A DNA stretch of 64,000 nt from Accumulibacter sp964420975 (lineage in GTDB: Bacteria; Pseudomonadota; Gammaproteobacteria; Burkholderiales; Rhodocyclaceae): contig CAYQVH010000006.1 of assembly GCA_964420975.1 (NCBI GenBank), forward strand, positions 1 to 64,000, given 5' to 3'. The notes beneath the pieces were generated by a model. The model was not told the DNA's origin, did no database searches, and was given only the letters and a program-made list of their open reading frames with translations. Within the stretch, counting starts at the first letter, position 1, and every line of letters begins with the position of its first letter. Shown piece after piece: positions 48,942-61,028 of this stretch. The translations under genes and the position numbers were made by a program.

Positions 48942-50313
48942 CGGACGTCACTCCAAGGCTGGACAAGGGCAAGATGACTCGGGTACATGCGCCTCGACAG
49001 CCATCCGTGCGATTGTAGAGTTCGACACGACCGCCAAAGCGCTCAATGGTCGCATTGGCAAGGAAGAAGCCGAGGCCCAACCCGCCTGGCTGACCGTGGG
49101 TAGGCGCTTTGGTCGTGTAGAACGCTTCGCCCAGGCGTTGCGCGTCGTCGGCTGTCACGCCTGGGCCGTGATCGACCATCTCGATCCGGCAACTTTGGCG
49201 GTCCCAACGGGCGGTGATAGACAACGTATGCTGCTCGCCCTGAGCGTCGGCAGCATTGTCGAGCAGGTTGAGGATCGCCTGCTGCAGCGTCGGCTCGGCG
49301 GCGATCGTCGGTGGCGCCAGGTCACCCTGCAAGTCGAGGGCTACCCGTGCCAACGGACGAATCAGTTGCCAGTCGTCGATCGCTCGCCGAAGGTACACGT
49401 CGAGTGGGGCAGCGCACAGACTCTCGTCACGCCGGCTGCCCGCCCTTGCCAGTAGGTCGGTCAGCGTCTGCTTGCAGCGATCAATCTGTTCGCGCAGGAG
49501 CCGTAGATCGTCCCGCGCCACCGTATCCCCGCACTGGTGGACCTCAAGCTCGCGCACGATCACCGCCATCGTTGCCAGCGGCGTCCCCAACTGGTGTGCA
49601 GCGCCTGCGGCCAGTGTCCCCAAAGCCAGGATCTGTTCGTTACGCAGGGCAGACTCGCGCACGTTAGCGAGTTGCCGCTCGCGATCCCTCAGCGTGGCGG
49701 CCATTCGCGTCAGAAAAAAGGCAACGACGCCGACGCTGATGACGAAATTTAGCCACATGCCGAGAACGTGCAGTGCAAACCCGTGCCCATGCGCGGAGTG
49801 CTCGCCTTGTCCGATAGCCCGTGCGAGCAAGGCGTCAAGATCGGCCAGATCACCCTGAGGCGGCGGCAGAGGCAACTTCCAGAAAACGAGAAAAGTGTAG
49901 GCACTGAGCGCCAGCCCCGCCGTCATCCAGGCATAGCGCGCCGGCAGCATCGCCGCGGCCAGCGTTGGCGGTAGCAAGAAGAGCGAAACGAAGGGATTGG
50001 CCGACCCGCCCGCATAGAAAAGGAGGGCAGCGAGCCCAGCGGTGTCCACCACCAAGTGGGCAAAAACTTCCATGTCGGTAGCCGGCGCCGCTTGTTCGAG
50101 TCGCCACCGGGTCAACACGTTGCCCCCCGCGAGTAGCGCGATGACCCACGCCATGGGAATCACTTCGAGCGGAATTCTCAACCACACCAGCGCGAGAACG
50201 AGCACGCCCGTCTGAGCGAGAACTTCGACACGACGTAAGGCGACCAGACGCCTCAACGGTGAAGCCATCGCGACGCCCCGGTCTGGCGGCCGCGCTTGAG
50301 TGAATGTTGCCAT
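48913..50313 (-). CDS. regB: RegB/PrrB/ActS-type redox sensor histidine kinase
   Basis: The 466-residue kinase has six membrane helices (residues about 20-210) with the quinone-site motif GGSANPF (about 103-109), the H-box AAGAAHQLGTPLATMAV (His about 241), the family's redox-active cysteine in LREQIDRCKQTL (about 278), and the ATPase domain (NLLDNAADA, DHGPGVT, GGLGLGFFLANATI). RegB senses the quinone pool or oxygen and controls RegA. Kinase and regulator genes overlap and form one operon. Confidence 0.9.
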   Translation of the reverse strand: MATFTQARPPDRGVAMASPLRRLVALRRVEVLAQTGVLVLALVWLRIPLEVIPMAWVIALLAGGNVLTRWRLEQAAPATDMEVFAHLVVDTAGLAALLFYAGGSANPFVSLFLLPPTLAAAMLPARYAWMTAGLALSAYTFLVFWKLPLPPPQGDLADLDALLARAIGQGEHSAHGHGFALHVLGMWLNFVISVGVVAFFLTRMAATLRDRERQLANVRESALRNEQILALGTLAAGAAHQLGTPLATMAVIVRELEVHQCGDTVARDDLRLLREQIDRCKQTLTDLLARAGSRRDESLCAAPLDVYLRRAIDDWQLIRPLARVALDLQGDLAPPTIAAEPTLQQAILNLLDNAADAQGEQHTLSITARWDRQSCRIEMVDHGPGVTADDAQRLGEAFYTTKAPTHGQPGGLGLGFFLANATIERFGGRVELYNRTDGCRGACTRVILPLSSLGVTSDVTAPHADL

Positions 50314-50486
50314 CGCCTTGGCCGAACACCGCGGCTACCGCAAAGCCCGCATTTTACGCCACGGCGCTGACCGCAAACGGCCCTGCGGCGATTCGCCGCA
50401 CGCACCGCCAGGAACCACAAGGCAGGTGACGACTTGAGAGGCAGACAGCGAGCGCGGCCAACGGAACGCGGTATAGTCGCAGTCTG

Positions 50487-51179
50487 ATGAGCAATCACGA
50501 TTCCCTCGCCACCGCCGTAGTCCTCCTTTCAGGGGGACTGGACTCGGCCTGCACGCTGGCGATTGCCAAAGCAGGCGGCTACCGTTGCCATTGCCTGTCG
50601 ATCGATTATGGCCAGCGGCACCGTGCCGAACTCGCTGCCGCGGCGCGTGTCGCGACGAGCCTCAAGGCCGACGAGTTCCGGGTCGTGCGGTTGGCACTCG
50701 ACGCGTTCGGTGGCTCGGCGCTCACCGACCCGCAGATGGCTGTCCCGGTCAACGGCGTTGGCGACGGAGTCCCGGTCACCTACGTCCCTGCGCGCAACAC
50801 GATCCTGCTCGCTCTCGCCTTGGCGTGGGCCGAAGTGCTCGGCAGCAGGGATGTTTTTGTCGGCGTCAACGCGGTCGATTACTCGGGTTATCCCGATTGT
50901 CGACCCGAGTTCATCACCGCTTTTCAGGCGATGGCCAATCTCGCCACCCGCGCCGCGCTAGAAGGGGCGACGATGACGATTCAAACGCCACTGATTGCGC
51001 TGCGCAAGGCCGACATCATCCGGCGCGGCATGGAACTGGGAGTCGATTTTGCGCTCACGGTGTCGTGCTATCAGGCGACAGAGGACGGTCGCGCGTGCGG
51101 GATCTGCGACTCGTGCCGCCTTCGGCGAGCCGGCTTCGCGGCCGCCGGGGTCGCCGATCCAACCCGCTACGGCCCTTGA
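50487..51179 (+). CDS. queC: 7-cyano-7-deazaguanine synthase
   Basis: The 230-residue enzyme has the ATP-pyrophosphatase loop VVLLSGGLDSACTLAIA (residues about 12-28), the SIDYGQRHRAEL segment, VTYVPARNTILLALALAWAE and VNAVDYSGYPDCRPEF, and the C-terminal zinc cysteines in CGICDSCRLRRAGF with Cys in VSCYQATEDG. It makes preQ0 in queuosine biosynthesis. A TATAGT box lies 10 bases before the ATG. No preQ1 riboswitch was recognised in the short leader. Confidence 0.96.
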   Translation: MSNHDSLATAVVLLSGGLDSACTLAIAKAGGYRCHCLSIDYGQRHRAELAAAARVATSLKADEFRVVRLALDAFGGSALTDPQMAVPVNGVGDGVPVTYVPARNTILLALALAWAEVLGSRDVFVGVNAVDYSGYPDCRPEFITAFQAMANLATRAALEGATMTIQTPLIALRKADIIRRGMELGVDFALTVSCYQATEDGRACGICDSCRLRRAGFAAAGVADPTRYGP

Positions 51180-51220
51180 GTTTTTCGTCGCACCCCTTCG
51201 TAAAGGCGACAGGCTGGGCG

Positions 51221-52546
51221 TCAGCCCCGATAGATACCGGCGACTCCACCGTCGATGGCAGCGCGGCAGCGAGACACCAGAACCTTGTCGACGCGATGAC
51301 CGTCCATATCGACCACCTCAAAACGGAGATCGCCAACGAGGCAATGGTCTGCCGGCGAGGGGATGCGTCCGAGCAGGTACATAATCAGTCCCCCGATCGT
51401 GTTGAAGGCGTTTTCGCCTTCGCCAGGCCACTCGACGTGTACTTGCAGAGCGTCTCTGACGCGCTCGATGGTTGCGCTGCCATCGACGAGCCACGATCCG
51501 TCCTCGCGAACGACAATATCCATTTCCCCGGCACTGTCCGAGCCGGGAAGATCACCGACAATCGAGGTGAGAACGTCCGTCAAGGTCGCCAGCCCGATCA
51601 CCTCGCCGTATTCATCAACCATCAGTGCGCATTGCTGACGGGCGCGGCGGAACGTTTCCAGCAGTTGTGTCGTCGTCACCGCCGACGGAACGTAAAGCGC
51701 AGGCCGCACGAACGGTTCAATCGACAGCGGAGCACCGGAGAGCGCGTCTTTCAGCAAGTCGCTGGTCCGCAGCACGCCGACGACTTGCTCCAGACCCCCT
51801 CGGCACACGATCACCCGTTTGTACGGACTATCGGCCAACTGTTGACGAACCTCGTCCGCGGATAAGTCAAGGTCGAGCAAGTAGAGGTCTTTCCGATGCG
51901 TCATGATCGCGCTGATGCGCTGCTCGTCGAGACGCAGGACATTGGCGACGATCGTCTGCTCGCTGGCGTGGAATACGCCGGATTCTGCCCCCTGCCCCAT
52001 CAATGCTTTGATCTCTTCGTCGCTTACTGGCGTTTCCCGAGCCCGGTCAGCGCCGAGCGCGCGTAGCACCGTATTCGAGGACGACGCCAGCAGCCAGACC
52101 AACGGACGCGACAGGCGAGCGAGCCATTGCATCATCGGCGCGATCATCGCCGCAGTCCGCTCCGGGGCGAGCAAGCCGAGCCGTTTCGGCACCAGTTCGC
52201 CAACCACCACCGAGACGTAGGTAAGCGCCGCAACCACCAGCGCCAAGGCAATACCGTCAGCGTGCGGCGCAAAGGTTGGCACGTTTGCCAGCTGCCGGGC
52301 CAACGGTATCGCCAACGCCGCCTCGCCAATCGCTCCACTGAGGATGCCGGCGCTGGTGATGCCAACCTGAACCGTCGACAAGAAGATCGACGGCTCATGG
52401 TTGAGCTCCAGCGCCGAACGCGCGCCGCGATGACCTTCGTCAGCCAGATTCTGCAGTCGCGCCGCTCGCGACGAAACGACCGCGATCTCCGACATCGCCA
52501 GCAGGCCATTAAACACGATCAGAAGCAGCAGTAGCGCGATGTCCAT
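51221..52546 (-). CDS. CNNM/CorC-type membrane protein with CBS domains
   Basis: The start was set at ATG 52546 (MDIALLLLLIVFNGLLAMSE), though ATG 52558 or an upstream start is possible. The 441-residue protein has the DUF21/CNNM membrane domain (FNGLLAMSEIAVVSSRAARL, VGITSAGILSGAIGE, VVGELVPKRLGLLAPE), a CBS pair (about residues 205-325) and a C-terminal CorC_HlyC domain (MVDEYGEVIGLATLTDVLTS, EDGSWLVDGSATIERV). The family is linked to Mg/Co or haemolysin-like functions; the ion is not readable. Confidence 0.9.
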   Translation of the reverse strand: MDIALLLLLIVFNGLLAMSEIAVVSSRAARLQNLADEGHRGARSALELNHEPSIFLSTVQVGITSAGILSGAIGEAALAIPLARQLANVPTFAPHADGIALALVVAALTYVSVVVGELVPKRLGLLAPERTAAMIAPMMQWLARLSRPLVWLLASSSNTVLRALGADRARETPVSDEEIKALMGQGAESGVFHASEQTIVANVLRLDEQRISAIMTHRKDLYLLDLDLSADEVRQQLADSPYKRVIVCRGGLEQVVGVLRTSDLLKDALSGAPLSIEPFVRPALYVPSAVTTTQLLETFRRARQQCALMVDEYGEVIGLATLTDVLTSIVGDLPGSDSAGEMDIVVREDGSWLVDGSATIERVRDALQVHVEWPGEGENAFNTIGGLIMYLLGRIPSPADHCLVGDLRFEVVDMDGHRVDKVLVSRCRAAIDGGVAGIYRG

Positions 52547-53013
52547 AGCCCGATCCATCACTTGCGATCGCCTCGCAGCGTACCGTAGACGGCCCGCCAG
52601 CATCAGGGTCACTGCCTTGATAGCACGAAGAAACGATCATTTCACAGCACCCAAGACCGCCGACTCCATCCCCCTCTCACGATCAGGTGGACAACCTACA
52701 GCCGGTCTCGATCCCCATTATTTCGCCTCCTGAGGCGATTTCGCGTGGTGGTCTCAGCCGCTCGCTCACGGCCAAGAATTCTCCAACGCGGGTTGACGAG
52801 AGGCAGACGAGTCACTAGACTGCGCCCTCTCGTGCAGCATTTCCGTCATTTCTGACCATTCCGCTGCACTCTGCCGCTCTGTCGGCGACCGCAATTCGCC
52901 CAGAGTTCCGGCCTCAGGGGACGTTTCCCCAAGCACTCGAGGCCCTGCACCCGCCTGCAACCGTACATCGTCGTGCCGCGCGTCGGTTCGACGACCAAAG
53001 TTTAGGAGAGAGC
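52547..53013. other. intergenic region before lytic transglycosylase
   Basis: No coding sequence with a recognisable product is seen. It contains a 16-base palindrome-like TCGCCTCCTGAGGCGA at about 52725, which could be a weak hairpin, and the ribosome site GGAGAGAG at the right edge. Confidence 0.5.
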
Positions 53014-53700
53014 ATGTCCGCCACACTGTCGTTAAGAGGTCCCGTCGGCTGTCGTATAGACGTTACCTGGAATTTTATTCAGCATTGCTTGATCACCGTT
53101 TCGCTCGTCATCGCGCTAGCGCTGCTCAAGCCCTTTATCAACGCCGCGGCAGAAGCAACGCGCGCTCAAGCTGCAGACCCTCCGCCGGTGGTCGAGGAAG
53201 CGCCAGTCGAACCCGTCAAACCGTCGGTCGAGGCGCTGCCAATGCGCCTCCAGCGCGTGCTCGACCACGTCTCCCGCCGCTACCGGGTCGCTCCCGAAGC
53301 GCTGGTTCCGGTTTTCGAAGCCGCCGACGCGGTTGGCCGCGAGCGCCGCGTCGATCCTTTGCTGATCATCGCCATTATCGGAATCGAATCACGGTTCAAT
53401 CCCTTTGCCGAGAGCCCGTTCGGAGCCAAGGGTCTGATGCAGGTGATCCCTGGCTATCATCTCGACAAGGTCCCGCCAGGTTCCGGCGAGCGGCCCTTCC
53501 TTGATCCGGTGACCAACATCCAGGTCGGCGTGCATGTACTCGAAGAGGCGATTCGTTGGCGAGGCAGCCTGATCGCCGGCCTGCAGCATTATGGTGGCGC
53601 GCCAGACGATCCGGAAACCGGCTATGCGAGCAAGGTACTGGCGGAAAAGCAACGGCTCGAACAGGCGGCGTCGCGTCGCGGTACAGGTCCACGCGCCTAA
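53014..53700 (+). CDS. membrane-anchored lytic transglycosylase (SLT domain)
   Basis: The 228-residue product has an N-terminal membrane segment (residues about 18-42), a Pro/Glu-rich linker and a soluble-lytic-transglycosylase-like catalytic domain: the catalytic Glu in IIGIESRFNPFAESPFGAKG (about residue 128), MQVIPGYHLDKV, and AGLQHYGGAPDDPETGYASK. It cleaves peptidoglycan with 1,6-anhydro ring formation. ATG 53014 has GGAGAG upstream. Convergent with plsB. Confidence 0.9.
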   Translation: MSATLSLRGPVGCRIDVTWNFIQHCLITVSLVIALALLKPFINAAAEATRAQAADPPPVVEEAPVEPVKPSVEALPMRLQRVLDHVSRRYRVAPEALVPVFEAADAVGRERRVDPLLIIAIIGIESRFNPFAESPFGAKGLMQVIPGYHLDKVPPGSGERPFLDPVTNIQVGVHVLEEAIRWRGSLIAGLQHYGGAPDDPETGYASKVLAEKQRLEQAASRRGTGPRA

Positions 53701-53734
53701 ACGGGGAGACTCTGCCGGCCTCGGCTGCAGGCGG

Positions 53735-56203
53735 CTAGCCGCCAGTTGTCCGAGCCACCCGCTGGATCGACTGGCGAGCGTCGAGCGACAGTACCAGCTC
53801 GGCGTCTGCCAGCGGAAAGAGCAAACGCTGATCAAAATGCAGGCGACCCGCCTCATCCTCGCTCAGGAAATCACGTTCAATCAGGTCCTCAATAATGGTC
53901 GCGAACGTCGCCTTCTCGGGTGAGTCCGGGGCGTTAAAGTCGTAGAGTCGCGACAGGCGTTGTGCAAGCAGCTGGCAATGGTCCGCCAACGCCTGCCGCG
54001 TCAGCTCACCCGACCCGTGTCGCTGAAGCAATGCGAGCGTTAGAAAATGGCGCTCGAGCAGAGGTCGAATCGTTTCCCCCAGCAAGTGCAGGTCCGAGAA
54101 TTCCGGGCACACCGGTTCGGGTGCCGCGAGGCTGCCGTCAACCGCCCGTCGCCGCACTAGAGTGCGAGCAACCAGCACGTCAACGACCCTCGCCAGCACG
54201 TCATCGAGTTCGGATTCCGTCCAGCGCAGAAAGAGCTCCGCGCGCATGAGACGAAAAATGCCATTCACCGCGTGCCGGACCCGAGGGTAGTCGAGTTCGT
54301 GATGATGACTCAACAAACAGGCGAGTATCGCCGGCAAGGCAAAGAGGTGTACGACGTTGTTTCGGCAGTAAGCCAGCAGAGGCGCTTGGTCGGCCGGCAC
54401 GCGGATGAGGTCGCCAAGCGGATCGCGAAGTCGCTCGATCAGCGCCAGCCGCTCGCCGTAGGCGACGACCTGGTGTGCCTCCAGCTCACAGCCGATGGTC
54501 TTGGGCGCGTACGGAACCTGGGAATGCAACGTCTGATAGTGCCCGATCAGGCGCCGCAAAGCGCCTTCGTCTGCCGTGTGCTTCGGTGTTGCCAACAACG
54601 CGAGTCCAATCAGGTTGACCGGGTTGATGACCGCCGCTTCGTTGATCCGCTTCGCCAGTTCGACGGCCAGTCGTCGCGTCGCACGACGTTCCAAATCCGG
54701 CTGCCCGACGCCGCTTCCGCGCCAACCAGCATTCTGTTGGTCGAGCAGGTCTGCCAGAACGAGCGGCTCCCCAAAGCTGACCTGCACCCTGCCGAAGACA
54801 CGTTTGAGGCTGCGGACACTCCGTAACAGGCCGAGCAGCGACTCATGCTGTTTTGGTTGGCCCGCCAGTTCGTCGACGTACGTTCGCCCCTCGATGACCT
54901 TTTCGTAGCCGATATACGTCGGAACAAACACCAGGGGCCGCGTATGGTGACGGAGGTAGCTGCGCACCGTCATGCCGAGTATGCCGGCCTTCGGCTGCAG
55001 CATGCGCCCGCTGCGGCTGCGTCCGCCTTCGATGAAATACTCGATCGGAAATCCGCGTACCAGCATCAGGTGCAGGTAGGCGTCGAACACTGCGGCGTAG
55101 AGGGCTTGCCCCTTGAAACTGCGGCGGATAAAAAAAGCGCCGCCTCGACGCAGCAGCGGCCCGATGATCGGCAGGTTCAGGTTGGCCCCTGCGGCGATAT
55201 GCGGCGGCGTCAGCCCGTGGCGATGAATCAGATAGGACAGCAGCAGGTAATCGATGTGGCTGCGATGGCAAGGGACGTAGACGATTTCGTGACCGGAAGC
55301 GATGCGGGCAACGCTATCAAAGTGGTGCACGCTTATCCCGTCGTAGAGCCGGGTCCATAGCCAGTTCAGCAGAATTTCCAGCGCCCGCACGACACCGTAC
55401 GAGTAGTCGGACGCGATCTCGAGCGCAAAGTCCGCCGCCCTGGCCCTTGCCGCTGACGGTGAAAGGCCGTTACTCGTCGCTTCCTGTGCGATTGCGAGAC
55501 GAACATCCGCGCTAGCGAGGACAGCGCTGACCTGCGTGTTGCGATGAGAAAGGTCAGGCCCGATCGCCATTTGCCGTTGCCGGCGGAAATGTACCCGGAA
55601 AACGCGCGACACCTTACGCAGCGCCTGCACTTCGTCAAGCCCACCCTGTAGGACGTCCCGCAGAGAAATCGGCGAGTTGAACCGTACCAGAACGTGTCGG
55701 CCGTGCACAAGAATGGCAAAAAACTGGCGCCACAGACCGGGCGGACGCCACGTTTCGGAGAACAACGCTTGCAACACCGAGTCCTGCTGACCCGGGCTGC
55801 GGCCCCAAAGGACGACGACCGGGACGAGTTGGACGTCGAACGGCGGGTCAGTCGTCACCACCCGAATCAGCTGGCTGAGCAAGGACGAAGCCCGCGGGTG
55901 TTCTCGCCGACGCCCAAGCAGCGCGTCATCGCGATTGAGAAAGAAGAAAGCGGGCGCCAAACCTGGCCGGTCAGCCGCGACGCGGGTCTCGGCAGGCGGC
56001 AAGCCACGGCGTCGCGTCTCCTCGACCAGGATCAGCAGATTCGACAGATGCCGGTCCTGGAGGACATAACACACCGGCTTCTCGGGGTCGATCAGCCGGG
56101 ACGCGTCCTCCCGAAAGACCGAGGTGCGTACCCAGCAGTACAGCAAACGCCGCGCCAGCGGGATGAGCCACTTCGAGACACGGAAGAGCTTGCCATCGGC
56201 CAC
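53735..56203 (-). CDS. plsB: glycerol-3-phosphate 1-O-acyltransferase
   Basis: The 822-residue enzyme matches E. coli PlsB in length and order. The acyltransferase blocks are VPCHRSHIDYLLLSYLI (His and Asp of HX4D, about residue 311), GGAFFIRRSFKGQALY, FPIEYFIEGGRSRSGRML and VFVPTYIGYEKVIEG. It acylates glycerol-3-phosphate at the inner membrane, the first phospholipid step. It starts at GTG 56203 after GGAGG, 27 bases after the EF-G-like gene, so the two are probably co-transcribed. Confidence 0.95.
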   Translation of the reverse strand: MADGKLFRVSKWLIPLARRLLYCWVRTSVFREDASRLIDPEKPVCYVLQDRHLSNLLILVEETRRRGLPPAETRVAADRPGLAPAFFFLNRDDALLGRRREHPRASSLLSQLIRVVTTDPPFDVQLVPVVVLWGRSPGQQDSVLQALFSETWRPPGLWRQFFAILVHGRHVLVRFNSPISLRDVLQGGLDEVQALRKVSRVFRVHFRRQRQMAIGPDLSHRNTQVSAVLASADVRLAIAQEATSNGLSPSAARARAADFALEIASDYSYGVVRALEILLNWLWTRLYDGISVHHFDSVARIASGHEIVYVPCHRSHIDYLLLSYLIHRHGLTPPHIAAGANLNLPIIGPLLRRGGAFFIRRSFKGQALYAAVFDAYLHLMLVRGFPIEYFIEGGRSRSGRMLQPKAGILGMTVRSYLRHHTRPLVFVPTYIGYEKVIEGRTYVDELAGQPKQHESLLGLLRSVRSLKRVFGRVQVSFGEPLVLADLLDQQNAGWRGSGVGQPDLERRATRRLAVELAKRINEAAVINPVNLIGLALLATPKHTADEGALRRLIGHYQTLHSQVPYAPKTIGCELEAHQVVAYGERLALIERLRDPLGDLIRVPADQAPLLAYCRNNVVHLFALPAILACLLSHHHELDYPRVRHAVNGIFRLMRAELFLRWTESELDDVLARVVDVLVARTLVRRRAVDGSLAAPEPVCPEFSDLHLLGETIRPLLERHFLTLALLQRHGSGELTRQALADHCQLLAQRLSRLYDFNAPDSPEKATFATIIEDLIERDFLSEDEAGRLHFDQRLLFPLADAELVLSLDARQSIQRVARTTGG

Positions 56204-56230
56204 TCCGCCCGGCCTCCCAACTCAGCGCGT

Positions 56231-58279
56231 CTAGTCCTCCTCGACGACCTTGTATTGCGCTGCCAGCTGCTGCTGGGTCGCCGGCGGAACCTGTGCGTAA
56301 TGCGAGAAGGCGATGCTATACGATCCTTGGCCACCGGTGATCGACTTCAAGCGCGACTGATATCCGTCGAGTTCGGCGAGCGGAACCTGTCCGGTGATCG
56401 CCATCACTCCCGTGCCGCGCGGCTGCGTCCCGGTAAGATGGCCACGTTTGCTCGACAGATCGCCGGTCAGGTCGCCCGTCATCGCGTCCGGTGCCAGGAT
56501 CTCGATATCGACAACGGGTTCAAGAATGATCGGCTTGGCGGCACGGATGGCTTCCGTCGTCGCCTTACGCCCGGCGGTAAAGAACGCGATGTCTTTCCCA
56601 TCCACCGGGTGCGACTTGCCGTCATGAACCGTGACACGCAAGTCTTCGACCGGATAGCCGGCGACGACGCCGTCGGCGAGCGCCTGGCGAACGCCCTTCT
56701 CGACTGCCGCCATGAAAACACCGGGAATGACGCCACCCTTGACGATATCGACGAACTCGAAACCGGCGCCCCGCTCCAGCGGCTCGACGCGGAGCATGAC
56801 TTCACCGAACTGGCCGGCACCGCCGCTCTGCTTCTTGTGTCGGCAGTGGCCTTCGGCGGCAGCGGTAATCGCCTCGCGATAAGCGATCCGTGGCGGCTTG
56901 GTATCGAGTTCGAGGCGGAATTGCTGCGCCAGTCGAGTCAGCTTGGCACGCAGATGCATTTCGCCCAGCCCACGAATGACGGTCTCGTTGGTCGCCGCAT
57001 GGCGTTCGACCTTGAAGCAGGGGTCTTCGACCTCGAGCTTGCGCAGAATTTCGATCAAGCGCTGCTCGTCGGCCTTGCGTCGTGCCTGTACTGCCAAACC
57101 CTGCATGGGCTGCGGAAATTCGAGGGGCTTGAGATGGATGTGATCCTCTTCATGAGAATCGTGCAACACGCAGTCGAACTCGATTTCTTCGACTTTGGCG
57201 ATGGCACCCAGGTCACCAGGTGCCAAGGACTCGACCTCGAGATATTCCTTACCCTGCAATCGATAGACGTGCCCCACCTTGAACGGACGCTTGCCGTCAC
57301 CGACGAAAAGTTGCGAATCCTTGCGAATCGTCCCCTGATGAACGCGAAAGACCCCGACCTTGCCAATGAACGGATCACTGACGATCTTGAAGACGTGCGC
57401 CAGCACATGCTTTTCCGGGTCCGGAGTCGCCTCAAATGAGGAGACCGCACTACCGAGCTCGCCACGATAGAACGGCGGCGGGTTGCCTTCGGTCGGATTC
57501 GGTGCCAGCTTGGCGAGTACGTCGAGCAACTGTGGGATGCCGGCGCCAGTCTTCGCCGACACGAAGAGTATGGGTATCAGGTGACCCGCCCGCAACGCCT
57601 TCTCGAAGGGAACATGTAGCTCATCAGGGCTCGGGTCCACGCCGTCTTCGAGGTATTTGGCGAGCAGATCCTCGTCTTCCTCGACGATCTGGTCGATCAG
57701 CGCGCGGTGCGCTGACGCGATGGACTCGAAGTCACTTTCGCCACCGTCGTGACCAAGCAACTCGACGACTTCGCTGCCATGCTTGGCGGGCAAGTCAAGC
57801 AGCATGCACTCCTTGCCGAAGCGCTCGCGGATACTGGCGACGAGTCCCGGCAAGTCGATGTTTTCGGCATCGATCTTGTTGATCACGACCATGCGACAAA
57901 CACCACGCGCCTCGGCAAGGCGCATCATGCGCTCACTGGACAGTTCGATACCGTTCTGCGCATTGATGACTACGAGCGCCGTATCGACGGCGGCCAAGGC
58001 GCTGATTGCCTGGCCGGCAAAGTCCGGAAAACCGGGAGTATCGATCAGATTGACGAGAACACCCTGCCACTGGAAGCTCGCGAGGGCCGAATTGAGCGAA
58101 TGTCCGAACTCCTTTTCCAGCGCGTCGAAGTCGCACACAGTGCCACCCTTCTCGACCGCGCCACGACTGGCAATCGCACCTGCCGCGGCGAGCAGGCTCT
58201 CAGCGAGCGTCGTCTTGCCTGCGGCCCCGTGGCCGACGAGAGCAACCGTACGCAAGTTCTTGGTGGCGGTTTGGCCCAT
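56231..58279 (-). CDS. EF-G-like translational GTPase (FusA2 type)
   Basis: The 682-residue protein has EF-G architecture: P-loop ALVGHGAAGKTTLAESLL (residues about 13-30), G3 region LIDTPGFPDFAGQAISAL (about 77), G4 VVINKIDAE, domain II, domain III/IV (CRHKKQSGGAGQFGEVMLRV, PGVFMAAVEKGVRQAL) and domain V (MTGDLTGDLSSKRGHLTGTQ). Canonical EF-G has DTPGHVDF; the catalytic His is Phe here, as in the FusA2-like group that has a non-His residue. Its role in translation is unclear; it is not the main EF-G. Confidence 0.88.
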   Translation of the reverse strand: MGQTATKNLRTVALVGHGAAGKTTLAESLLAAAGAIASRGAVEKGGTVCDFDALEKEFGHSLNSALASFQWQGVLVNLIDTPGFPDFAGQAISALAAVDTALVVINAQNGIELSSERMMRLAEARGVCRMVVINKIDAENIDLPGLVASIRERFGKECMLLDLPAKHGSEVVELLGHDGGESDFESIASAHRALIDQIVEEDEDLLAKYLEDGVDPSPDELHVPFEKALRAGHLIPILFVSAKTGAGIPQLLDVLAKLAPNPTEGNPPPFYRGELGSAVSSFEATPDPEKHVLAHVFKIVSDPFIGKVGVFRVHQGTIRKDSQLFVGDGKRPFKVGHVYRLQGKEYLEVESLAPGDLGAIAKVEEIEFDCVLHDSHEEDHIHLKPLEFPQPMQGLAVQARRKADEQRLIEILRKLEVEDPCFKVERHAATNETVIRGLGEMHLRAKLTRLAQQFRLELDTKPPRIAYREAITAAAEGHCRHKKQSGGAGQFGEVMLRVEPLERGAGFEFVDIVKGGVIPGVFMAAVEKGVRQALADGVVAGYPVEDLRVTVHDGKSHPVDGKDIAFFTAGRKATTEAIRAAKPIILEPVVDIEILAPDAMTGDLTGDLSSKRGHLTGTQPRGTGVMAITGQVPLAELDGYQSRLKSITGGQGSYSIAFSHYAQVPPATQQQLAAQYKVVEED

Positions 58280-58455
58280 TCATTGATCTCCCGTGAAGTC
58301 GAACGCTTACCGCGGCGGCTGGCTCAGCCCCCCGATCTGACCGCCGCGGCTCCTCTGCATTCTACCCCGCTGACAAAGCAGCGCTGACCTCGATGTCGCT
58401 TTTTTGCATCCTGGGCTTCCCATCGGGCGTCAAGCCAGCCCGAAGAGGCGCGTTC

Positions 58456-58470
58456 ATTTTTGTGTAAACG
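58456..58470 (+). repeat. lone 15-bp match to the IS256 element end
   Basis: ATTTTTGTGTAAACG is identical to the inner part of the left inverted repeat of the IS256-family element (7130-7144). No second end or transposase is nearby. It lies about 65 bases upstream of the maeB start and may be a relic of a related insertion or a chance match. Confidence 0.4.
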
Positions 58471-58533
58471 AGACGAGTCGGCTAAAGTCTCGCACCTTAA
58501 CAAAGACAAACGCCCTGTATCAGGAGGAGCCCC

Positions 58534-60819
<2,286 letters not shown>

Positions 60820-61028
60820 TCCCATCAGGAGGGTTGTCCGCGGCGTCCACAGCCGATCGCCGGGGCCACGCGTGACAAGCCTCCACCCTGGCCGGGCGGC
60901 TGACGAAACCCGCCGGCGATCCGCCGCGCTTTACAAAGACGTCTCAGCGATGCATCATCGAACAACGCCTTTGGCAATCGCCTGAATGTATTGCTTCTCA
61001 TGGTCTTGCGGGGATCTCTTGCGAGCAG

